This document shows positions 1 to 5,501 of a DNA stretch of 5,501 nt, in pieces (the first letter of the stretch is position 1; each line of letters begins with the position of its first letter). The translations under genes were made by a program, and so were the position numbers. This stretch comes from JAUNKE01 sp041784625 (GTDB lineage: Bacteria; Bacillota; Clostridia; Peptostreptococcales; Filifactoraceae), in the NCBI GenBank assembly GCA_041784625.1, contig JBHBDS010000132.1, positions 1 through 5,501 of the forward strand. Reading direction: 5' to 3'. Under the pieces are notes generated by a model. It was not told the DNA's origin. It saw only the letters and a program-made list of their open reading frames with translations, and made no database searches.

Positions 1-1131
1 ATTGTCAAGGCACAAACTGGAACGGGAAAGACGCTGGCATTTTTGCTGCCGCTTCTTTCAGAGCTTGAAGAGAATAAAAATATTCAAGCGATGATTCTTG
101 TGCCAACAAGAGAGCTTGCAGATCAGATAACAAAGGTTGGAAAACAACTCACATCGGGTACGAATCTAAAAATTAATTCGGTGTTTGGCGGAAGACGAAT
201 TGACGAGCAAATTGAAAAGCTCCACCAGAATTCTAATATTATTGTTGGAACGCCAGGCAGAATTTTAGATCATCTTCGTCGAGGGACGATCAATCTAAAA
301 TATCTAAAGCGAGTAATCATTGACGAAGCGGATCAGATGTTGGCATATGGATTTATTGATGATATCTACTTGATTCATTCAAAAATCCCTGCGAATCAAC
401 AAATTTTGCTTTTTTCTGCGACGATCCAAGACAATGTGCAGAAGCTGATTAACGACATTATTCCAAACGCACAGTATATTGAAATCAATCCAGAAGAAGT
501 GGTGGTGTCGCAGATAAAGCAGCTGGTGCTTCACACGACGGAAGAGAGAAGAATGGACAGTTTGCTTTTTGCGCTCGAGACTTATAACCCGTTTATGGCT
601 ATTATTTTTGCAAAATCGAAACAACGAGCGAAATCGCTCTATGAGGACTTGGTTCAAAGGGGAATCACGTCGGTTGAATTACTTCATGGAGAGCTCAGTC
701 AGAGCAAGAGGGAACGCATCATCAAAGATTTTCGAAATCTCAAGTTTCAAATTTTGGTTTCGACGGATATTTCGGCGAGAGGAATCGATGTAAAAGGAAT
801 CACGCATATTTTCAACTATGACGTGCCTCGAGAAACCGAATATTATGTTCACCGCATCGGTCGTACTGGACGAATGGGTGAGGATGGAATTGCGATTACG
901 CTGATGGACGATTCGGAATCACGCTATCTGAAGAAGATTGAAAAATATGCAAAAATATCAATTCCTGCTATTTTTGATCGTAGCGATTATGAGCGAGCGA
1001 GAATCGACATCGAAAAAATGAAAAATTGTCAGGTTCAAGAGACCAAGCAAAGAACGATTCGCAAAAGATCGGTGCAAGGGAGCAAGAAAACTCCACGCAA
1101 AAAGACAGAACCAACTCGAAGGAAGAGATAA
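1..1131 (+). CDS. DEAD-box ATP-dependent RNA helicase, N-terminus missing (window edge)
   Basis: The reading frame is open from base 1 and gives 376 visible residues. The window begins just before helicase motif I, so the Q motif and roughly the first 40-50 residues usual for the family lie upstream. A TTG at 43 is in frame but falls inside the conserved core and is not the start. Motifs in order, by visible residue: I AQTGTGKT (4-11), Ia PTRELA (35-40), GG (63-64), Ib TPGR (84-87), II DEAD (108-111), III SAT (139-141), V STDISARGID (254-263) and VI HRIGRTGR (284-291). Both RecA-like domains are therefore intact from motif I on. The C-terminus (about 338-376) is rich in Lys and Arg and probably binds RNA. 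Known family roles are unwinding RNA in ribosome assembly, mRNA decay and cold adaptation in the cytoplasm. The NPFMAIIF stretch (about 196-203) recalls Firmicute CshB/YqfR proteins, but the subfamily is uncertain. Confidence 0.96.
   Translation: MVKAQTGTGKTLAFLLPLLSELEENKNIQAMILVPTRELADQITKVGKQLTSGTNLKINSVFGGRRIDEQIEKLHQNSNIIVGTPGRILDHLRRGTINLKYLKRVIIDEADQMLAYGFIDDIYLIHSKIPANQQILLFSATIQDNVQKLINDIIPNAQYIEINPEEVVVSQIKQLVLHTTEERRMDSLLFALETYNPFMAIIFAKSKQRAKSLYEDLVQRGITSVELLHGELSQSKRERIIKDFRNLKFQILVSTDISARGIDVKGITHIFNYDVPRETEYYVHRIGRTGRMGEDGIAITLMDDSESRYLKKIEKYAKISIPAIFDRSDYERARIDIEKMKNCQVQETKQRTIRKRSVQGSKKTPRKKTEPTRRKR
1119..1123 (+). promoter_or_regulatory. Shine-Dalgarno AAGGA that fixes the lipoprotein start at 1131
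   Basis: AAGGA lies 7 bases before the ATG at 1131, inside the last codons of the helicase. The ATG shares its A with the helicase stop codon (TAATG), a layout typical of translational coupling. The same frame stays open upstream to another ATG at 1026, but starting there would place about 35 hydrophilic residues ahead of the signal peptide. The 1131 start is therefore much preferred. Confidence 0.75.
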
Positions 1132-2432
1132 TGAAAAAATTTTTAGTACTTTTGATGGTCAGTTCCATTCTCTTAACTGGCTGCGAAGGATTCAAGACGC
1201 CCGAAGAGCTGATTGCTCCACCAGAAATTTCTGTGGAGAAAAAGATATTAAAAGACACCATTTTGGAATTTGTACCAAGCAATGTTGATTTGGTTGCTAT
1301 TCCACAGATTAGAGGGACAAAGGGCGCAGATTCTGTAACAGGAATTAACCTCAATGACACCGAGCAAGAAGAGATCGTGTCGATTTATCGCAGCAAAAGT
1401 GATCGTAAACTCGGGCTGATTGTCGTTGCAAAAATCGGCGAGTTATGGGCAAAGGCTTTTGAACTTCAACTCGATGCAACCGAAGTGTCGGACTATGAGC
1501 TTGTCGATCTTGACAGTGACGGAATCAAAGAAATATTGCTCGGTTATTTTCGTTCGTCCGATTCAGTCAAAGAGTTGTGCATCATTGGCCTTGAAAATGG
1601 AGAGATCAAAAAACTTTTTGACACACAATATCTCGCCCTAGATATCAATCGAATCTCTGAAAACAAATTTGTTGACATTGCGATTTCCACACGAGGCAAC
1701 GAAAACAACCATAAATTTCGTATTTTGAATTATAAAAACAAAATGATCCAGGTTGTTGGCGAGATGATTTATCCCGAAAACAATGAGATCTATAAAATTT
1801 TGTATGGCAATATGAATTTAAGTAAAAAGGCTTATTTTCTTGATATGTACGTCGACAACGAAACGGGTCGAACGGACATTTTGAGTTTTGAAAACGGGGC
1901 GCCATACAGCATTGTTCGTAAAAATGCAATCAAAGAACTTTCGCAAGAAATTCCAATCGAAAGTAGAGACATCAATGGAGATGGGATCATCGATGCAATC
2001 CAAAACAAAGTGCTTGAAAGCAAAGATGGCATCCCAAATCTTGTGAAAAGCACGAGCTACTTAGTAGATTACAATGAAAATCTAGCAGCTGATCTCGACT
2101 ATTTTGAATCATACGAAGACAATATTCGAGTGAGCATTCCTCATGTGGAAGACGGTGTGGTTCGTGCAAAAAAAACTGCGAGCGGAATTACCCTAAGCTA
2201 TTACAGCAATAAGCTAGGGCGTATCATTCCCTTCCTCGAGGTCAATGCAGTAGACAGTCATATGCTTGAAGATTTTGGACAAGGATATATACAGATCGAG
2301 GAACGATACGGCAAGACTATTATCGCAAAGAAAATGGACACCGATGTTTTGGATGGCGCTGAAAAAAATGAATTCGATCGTATTATGAGATCTCTTCAAA
2401 ATTTTTCGGATTTTATTCGTAGTATCGATTAA
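1131..2432 (+). CDS. Predicted lipoprotein with FG-GAP/VCBS-like Asp-rich repeats
   Basis: The product has 433 residues and I do not recognise it by name. Residues 1-18 form a lipoprotein signal peptide: MKK, a hydrophobic core, then lipobox LTGC with Cys18 as the predicted lipidated residue. The mature protein should be anchored on the outer face of the cytoplasmic membrane. At least two segments carry the DxDxDG-type loop of calcium-binding FG-GAP/VCBS repeats: DLDSDGIKE (126-134) and DINGDGIID (280-288). More degenerate copies occur near 72-87, 170-186 and 239-253. Each is followed by a hydrophobic beta-strand-like stretch, which fits blades of a beta-propeller. No catalytic motif is visible. 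The gene overlaps the helicase stop by one base and ends 9 bases before a response regulator, so it probably works with the two-component pair downstream. An accessory or ligand-binding partner of the kinase is my inference. A cell-wall or polysaccharide-binding protein with no signalling role is the main alternative. Confidence 0.85.
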   Translation: MKKFLVLLMVSSILLTGCEGFKTPEELIAPPEISVEKKILKDTILEFVPSNVDLVAIPQIRGTKGADSVTGINLNDTEQEEIVSIYRSKSDRKLGLIVVAKIGELWAKAFELQLDATEVSDYELVDLDSDGIKEILLGYFRSSDSVKELCIIGLENGEIKKLFDTQYLALDINRISENKFVDIAISTRGNENNHKFRILNYKNKMIQVVGEMIYPENNEIYKILYGNMNLSKKAYFLDMYVDNETGRTDILSFENGAPYSIVRKNAIKELSQEIPIESRDINGDGIIDAIQNKVLESKDGIPNLVKSTSYLVDYNENLAADLDYFESYEDNIRVSIPHVEDGVVRAKKTASGITLSYYSNKLGRIIPFLEVNAVDSHMLEDFGQGYIQIEERYGKTIIAKKMDTDVLDGAEKNEFDRIMRSLQNFSDFIRSID

Positions 2433-2436
2433 GGAG
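2431..2436 (+). promoter_or_regulatory. Shine-Dalgarno AAGGAG overlapping the lipoprotein stop codon
   Basis: AAGGAG uses the last two bases of the lipoprotein TAA and sits 5 bases before the response regulator ATG at 2442. The match is strong and the spacing near ideal, so the regulator start is secure. Nesting in the previous stop codon indicates co-transcription. Confidence 0.8.
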
Positions 2437-2441
2437 CAAAG

Positions 2442-3128
2442 ATGAAAATACTTGTTGTAGAAGATGAATTTGCAATCAGAAGCTTTATTTCTCTCAATCT
2501 AAAGAAAGAAGGATTCGAAGTGCTTGAGGCAGAAGATGGTGCTGCGGCTCTTGATGTTTTTCGTGCGAATAGCGATATCCGAGTCGTATTGCTCGATGTG
2601 ATGATGCCAAAGCTCGATGGCTTTGAAGTGCTCAAAGTAATTCGTCAGGAAAAACCGGAGACGGGAGTCATCATGCTCACGGCACGAACTTCGGACCAGG
2701 ATAAGGTGATGGGGCTTGAATACGGCGCAGATGATTATATCAGCAAACCTTTTAGTCCGGCGGTGCTCGTCGCTCGGCTCAAATCGCTGATCCGTCGCCT
2801 TGGAACACCAATCGTGCGTGAAGAGGTGATTCGAAGTGGCGATTTCCGAATTGATTTGGGGGAACGTAAATTCTATTTGGGGGATCAGGACATTGAACTT
2901 ACGCCAAAAGAGTTTGAAATTCTGGAAATATTTTTCCAAAACAAAGGGATTTCACTCTCTCGCGACCAAATTCTTTCCGCTATTTGGGGCAAAAATTATT
3001 TCGGAGACCTAAAAGTTGTCGATGTAAATATTCGTCGAATCCGAAAAAAAATCGAAGAAGACCCTGCGAATCCTGTACACCTAAAAACGGTTTGGGGTTA
3101 TGGTTATAGGTGGGATGATAATGCATAA
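2442..3128 (+). CDS. OmpR/PhoB-family two-component response regulator
   Basis: The product has 228 residues, the usual length of the family, and acts as a cytoplasmic DNA-binding regulator switched by phosphorylation. The N-terminal receiver domain (about 1-117) keeps all key residues: acidic pair E7-D8, phospho-acceptor D52 in LLDVMMP, switch residues T80 (MLTAR) and Y99 (DDYI), and K102 in SKPF. A short linker leads to a winged-helix domain (about 130-225) with the typical ELTPKEFEIL segment (152-161), the recognition-helix region around VVDVNIRRIRKKI (192-204) and the closing GYGYRW wing (219-224). Nothing is missing, so it should be phosphorylatable and bind DNA. Its cognate kinase is almost certainly the overlapping downstream gene. 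The target promoters cannot be read from this window, and no obvious tandem direct repeat marking its own operator was found. Confidence 0.97.
   Translation: MKILVVEDEFAIRSFISLNLKKEGFEVLEAEDGAAALDVFRANSDIRVVLLDVMMPKLDGFEVLKVIRQEKPETGVIMLTARTSDQDKVMGLEYGADDYISKPFSPAVLVARLKSLIRRLGTPIVREEVIRSGDFRIDLGERKFYLGDQDIELTPKEFEILEIFFQNKGISLSRDQILSAIWGKNYFGDLKVVDVNIRRIRKKIEEDPANPVHLKTVWGYGYRWDDNA
3108..3114 (+). promoter_or_regulatory. Shine-Dalgarno-like AGGTGGG favouring the kinase start at 3121
   Basis: AGGTGGG lies 6 bases before the ATG at 3121, the best spacing among three in-frame ATGs at 3100, 3115 and 3121. The ATG at 3115 abuts this motif directly, and the one at 3100 has only a poor G-run two bases ahead. 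The match to the anti-Shine-Dalgarno is imperfect, so re-initiation by ribosomes finishing the regulator probably helps. Confidence 0.55.
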
Positions 3129-4560
3129 CGGAGAAAAAAATTCTTCAACAAGCTCCGTTGTTTTGCGTTTCAAAAACTCCATCCGTAGCAGAATCATCAT
3201 AAGCTTTGCAACGATTTTGGCAATCACCATCATTTTAGGAGAAATTTTTTTGGTCATCTTTCTCAACAATTACTATTATGGTGGTGTGAAACAGTTGCTC
3301 ACCGAAAAAGCGAGCAGTGCCTCCGAGTTTTTGAACAAATACGGAGAGTACACAGGCGTTGAAGGAAAATCCAATTTCTTGTTCAATACTTTTTTGGGTG
3401 ATTCGGACAAAAAATATCTTGTTCAGACCTTGGACAATGAGGGCGTTGTCCTGATGGATTCTCTCGGAGGCCAGATCGGACAAAAAATCGAGACAGAAGA
3501 TGTTCTTGGCGCTTTACAAAATCAAATCATCGTTTCAACCAATGTGGATCAACTGACCAAGGAACGAACCATGTCTGCATCTAGGCCGCTATTGCGATAT
3601 TCTTCGGTAGATGGCGTGGTGAGATATACCGTCTCGCTGACCAAGATTGATGAGACGATCAGACAATACTACGCCACTAGTATTTCGATTGCGTTCTTGT
3701 TGATCTTACTTTTGATTTTTATTTCAGCCGTGCTGTCGCATTCCATTGTGTATCCGATTGAAAAATTGATTGCAGTAGCGAGAGAGATGGCAAAAGGAAA
3801 TTTCAATATCACCTCAGAGCCAGTTTATGACGATGAAATCGGGGAATTATCCAATACACTAAATATGATGGCGAATGAAATTGTGCGAAGCGATCAGATG
3901 AAAAGGGATTTTGTTTCGTCTATTTCGCATGAACTAAGAACGCCGCTAACATCCATCAAGGGATGGGGAGAAACGCTGCTCAGTGATGATGTGGAAGAGG
4001 GCAGCAGTATGGAAATCGGGCTCAAAATAATTAGCTCTGAGGCAGACCGATTGAGCGCACTGGTCGAAGAATTGCTCGACTTTTCTCGCCTAGAAGCCCA
4101 CAAGATGAAAGTGAACAAAACTCCTGTGTCGCTGAACAACATTGCGACATCGGTGTTTCGACAGATGCAACCAAGGGCAAATGGAATCAATTTTCGGCTT
4201 GTGCAGCGTGGCGAGGACAAGCCGATGCTCGGGGATGCAAATCGCTTGCGACAAATTCTCATCAATTTGATTACCAATTCGATCAAATTTGCAACAGAAC
4301 CTGCTGAAATTATATTGACGGTTGAGTCATTTGAGGATAATATCAATTTAGTGATTGAGGACAATGGAATTGGGATTTCACCAGAGAACCTTCGACGAGT
4401 CAAAGAAAAATTTTTCAAAGAAGATGTCAATTCGCCGGGGAGCGGCATCGGGCTGGCATTGGTCGATGAAATTGTAAAACTTCACAACGGGAGCATGACG
4501 ATAGAATCCGAAAAAAATGTTGGAACAAAAATTTCAATCACATTTCCAACAATTCAATAA
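3121..4560 (+). CDS. Membrane sensor histidine kinase (HAMP-HisKA-HATPase), partner of the regulator
   Basis: The product has 479 residues from the chosen ATG; a start at 3100 would give 486. It autophosphorylates on a histidine and passes the phosphate to the adjacent response regulator. Order of parts: short cytoplasmic N-terminus; TM1 (about 24-48); extracytoplasmic sensor region (about 49-184) with a PAS/Cache-like look, including LDNEGVVLMDS (104-114); TM2 (about 185-207); HAMP linker (about 208-260); HisKA domain with H270 in SISHELRTP; and a HATPase_c domain. The ATPase shows an N box (N382 and N386 in INLITNSIKF), G1 DNGIGIS (414-420), an F-box-like FF (431-432) and G2 GSGIGLA (440-446). 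All catalytic elements are present, so it should be active. The start overlaps the regulator by 8 bases, a classic coupled pair. The signal is unknown. The lipoprotein encoded just before the regulator is a candidate partner of the sensor region. Confidence 0.96.
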   Translation: MHNGEKNSSTSSVVLRFKNSIRSRIIISFATILAITIILGEIFLVIFLNNYYYGGVKQLLTEKASSASEFLNKYGEYTGVEGKSNFLFNTFLGDSDKKYLVQTLDNEGVVLMDSLGGQIGQKIETEDVLGALQNQIIVSTNVDQLTKERTMSASRPLLRYSSVDGVVRYTVSLTKIDETIRQYYATSISIAFLLILLLIFISAVLSHSIVYPIEKLIAVAREMAKGNFNITSEPVYDDEIGELSNTLNMMANEIVRSDQMKRDFVSSISHELRTPLTSIKGWGETLLSDDVEEGSSMEIGLKIISSEADRLSALVEELLDFSRLEAHKMKVNKTPVSLNNIATSVFRQMQPRANGINFRLVQRGEDKPMLGDANRLRQILINLITNSIKFATEPAEIILTVESFEDNINLVIEDNGIGISPENLRRVKEKFFKEDVNSPGSGIGLALVDEIVKLHNGSMTIESEKNVGTKISITFPTIQ

Positions 4561-4565
4561 TATTT

Positions 4566-4573
4566 GGGAGGGG
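4566..4573 (+). promoter_or_regulatory. Shine-Dalgarno GGGAGGGG that fixes the membrane-protein start at 4576
   Basis: This G-rich site fills most of the 15-base gap after the kinase stop, with its GGAGG core ending 4 bases before the ATG at 4576. An in-frame TTG at 4564 overlaps the site itself and would add only four residues, so ATG 4576 is the better start. Confidence 0.75.
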
Positions 4574-4575
4574 AC

Positions 4576-5178
4576 ATGATCGAGCAAGTTTGGAATATTG
4601 GGATTAGCAGAATATTAAGCTACACAGCGATGGGACTGATGATTGCCAATATGTGTTATGTAATTTATGCCTTTGCAAAGAAGAAAATCTATTACGACAA
4701 CTTGTTGGTCAGCTTTACCATCTATTTTATGGCACTCATTGTGGAGCCGATTTCTGCTTCAATTAAATTTAACACCAAGTATGGATACGAAGTGATCGAC
4801 CTTTTTTACTTTGGGATCATATTGTACATTGTGATTACTGCCATCTTGAGGAATAATGTGTTCTTTATGTATAATATGACTTGGGACGAATTTTATTTGG
4901 TGGTGAAAGAAATTTTCCGCAAGCGACAAATCGATACTTACTATCGCAAGCCGACGATTTATTTTGAAAATGGCGAGGCGAGCATATCGCACAGCTTCAA
5001 CTTTATTACAAAAAAAGTGATTATCGTCAAATGCAAAGACATTACATCGATTATTAGCCTAGAAGAGCTGAAAGAAGCGATGATGGCAGAAAAAGTCCAG
5101 TATCAACTGCCGAGATTTTATTATTTGGCGGCCAACTTGATTCTCACGATCATTCTTATGCTGAATATTTTGTTTTAG
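4576..5178 (+). CDS. Uncharacterised membrane protein, four predicted helices
   Basis: The product has 200 residues and I do not recognise the family. Hydrophobic segments predict membrane helices at about 14-34, 42-62, 73-91 and 182-199. Between helices 3 and 4 lies a polar region of about 90 residues (92-181). By the positive-inside rule it should be cytoplasmic, since the 35-38 loop (AKKKI) and the 114-125 stretch (FRKRQ, YYRK) are basic. The polar region looks like mixed alpha/beta, with strands near IYFENGEASI (128-137) and KKVIIVK (146-152) and a helix near LEELKEAMMAEK (162-173). No enzyme or transporter signature is visible. The gene starts 15 bases after the kinase and ends 9 bases before a DUF4364-like gene, so all three are probably co-transcribed. 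A scaffold, sensor or accessory protein is possible, but no function can be assigned. Confidence 0.85.
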   Translation: MIEQVWNIGISRILSYTAMGLMIANMCYVIYAFAKKKIYYDNLLVSFTIYFMALIVEPISASIKFNTKYGYEVIDLFYFGIILYIVITAILRNNVFFMYNMTWDEFYLVVKEIFRKRQIDTYYRKPTIYFENGEASISHSFNFITKKVIIVKCKDITSIISLEELKEAMMAEKVQYQLPRFYYLAANLILTIILMLNILF

Positions 5179-5182
5179 GAGG
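5177..5182 (+). promoter_or_regulatory. Shine-Dalgarno AGGAGG overlapping the membrane-protein stop codon
   Basis: A full consensus AGGAGG shares two bases with the TAG stop of the preceding gene and lies 5 bases before the ATG at 5188. It sets the start of the last, truncated gene and supports co-transcription. Confidence 0.85.
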
Positions 5183-5187
5183 CGACC

Positions 5188-5501
5188 ATGTTTGACCAAA
5201 GAACCGATATTACAAAAAGCAAGCTAAATATTCTATATGTCCTCAATGCGGTTGGAGAGGCTGTGTCCGAGCTCAATTTGGCGCAGAGTTTGATCCAAAA
5301 TGATTTGATGGAGTATTTTTCTTTTATGCAATATCTTCTGGAGCTCGAGGAGTCGAATTTTATCACAAAGCATGAGATACTGGAGCAGATACATTATAAA
5401 ATCACCTCGAGAGGGAAAGAGACGCTGGAATATTTTAGCAGTCGGATGATGGGTAGTGAAAAACAGCTGATGGATCGATATGTTGAATTGAACCGAAAAG
5501 A
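5188..5501 (+). CDS. DUF4364-like winged-helix protein, C-terminus missing (window edge)
   Basis: The frame opens at ATG 5188 and runs to the window end without a stop, giving 104 complete codons. The layout is that of a small winged-helix protein: helix KSKLNILYVLNAVG (10-23), a second helix with SELNLAQSLI (27-36), the segment LMEYFSFMQYLLELEESNFI (40-59) as the likely recognition helix, then a wing ending in HYKITSRGKETLEYF (69-83). The pattern of an aromatic-rich Q-x-x-L-x-E-L helix followed by Y-x-I-T-x-x-G-x-x-x-L-x-x-F matches what I recall of DUF4364 proteins, which occur in clostridia and are presumed DNA-binding regulators of unknown target. The family call is from memory of the pattern, not a search. 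A PadR- or MarR-like regulator is the alternative. The gene follows the membrane protein by 9 bases, so they may act together. Confidence 0.8.
   Translation, partial: MFDQRTDITKSKLNILYVLNAVGEAVSELNLAQSLIQNDLMEYFSFMQYLLELEESNFITKHEILEQIHYKITSRGKETLEYFSSRMMGSEKQLMDRYVELNRK

Noticed and set aside
1026..1130. Upstream extension of the lipoprotein frame to an ATG at 1026, giving 468 residues
   Set aside because: It would bury the lipoprotein signal peptide behind 35 hydrophilic residues and overlap the helicase by 106 bases. The ATG at 1131 has its own ribosome binding site directly followed by a typical MKK signal peptide.
968..1360. Minus-strand open frame of 130 codons across the helicase/lipoprotein junction
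   Set aside because: It lies opposite two well-supported coding regions, including the signal peptide, and its translation shows no domain. The Ser/Phe-rich composition mirrors the Lys-rich sense strand.
2168..2175. Run of eight A bases as a programmed slippage site (a similar run lies at 3044-3051)
   Set aside because: Both runs encode ordinary Lys codons within intact frames, and no alternative-frame product of note follows. A-runs are common in AT-rich genomes.
2191..2219. Factor-independent terminator at the hairpin in the lipoprotein gene
   Set aside because: The stem is short and bulged and is not followed by a T-run. On the opposite strand the T-run is about 15 bases past the stem, too far to act.
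2266..2293. Possible internal promoter before the response regulator (TTGAAG, 16 bases, TATACA)
   Set aside because: Each hexamer matches the consensus at only four of six positions, and such matches are expected by chance in AT-rich DNA. No supporting extended -10 or operator was seen.
3894..4448. Long minus-strand open frame of 184 codons opposite the kinase
   Set aside because: It is antisense to highly conserved HisKA and HATPase motifs, has no convincing ribosome binding site or recognisable domain, and is Ser- and Leu-rich as expected for a shadow frame.

Overview
The window reads as a compact, AT-rich chromosome segment from a low-GC Gram-positive anaerobe, most likely a member of the Clostridia. 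The supports are strong AGGAGG-type ribosome binding sites before nearly every gene, a lipoprotein with a Gram-positive-style signal peptide, an OmpR-type two-component pair, and a DUF4364-type protein, a family I associate with clostridia. The genus cannot be fixed from sequence alone.

All six genes lie on the + strand with almost no non-coding DNA. (1) 1-1131: a DEAD-box RNA helicase lacking its N-terminus (window edge). (2) 1131-2432: a lipoprotein with repeated Asp-rich FG-GAP/VCBS-like loops. Its ATG overlaps the helicase stop (TAATG). (3) 2442-3128: an OmpR/PhoB-family response regulator. (4) 3121-4560: a membrane sensor histidine kinase whose start overlaps the regulator's end by 8 bases. 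(5) 4576-5178: an unrecognised membrane protein with four predicted helices. (6) 5188-5501: the start of a DUF4364-like winged-helix protein, cut by the window edge. Inter-gene gaps are -8 to +15 bases. There is no room for a factor-independent terminator or a full promoter outside coding sequence, so the segment looks like one transcription unit, possibly with promoters inside genes. No RNA gene, mobile element, CRISPR array or broken gene was seen.

The most interesting unit is genes 2-4. A lipoprotein that probably forms a beta-propeller on the outer face of the membrane is encoded directly before a regulator/kinase pair. The kinase has an extracytoplasmic sensor region of about 135 residues. 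This suggests a three-component envelope-sensing system in which the lipoprotein modulates the kinase, similar in layout to actinobacterial MtrA-MtrB-LpqB but apparently unrelated in sequence. That functional link is inference from gene order and domain content. The membrane protein and the DUF4364-like protein may belong to the same unit, but nothing in the sequence proves it.
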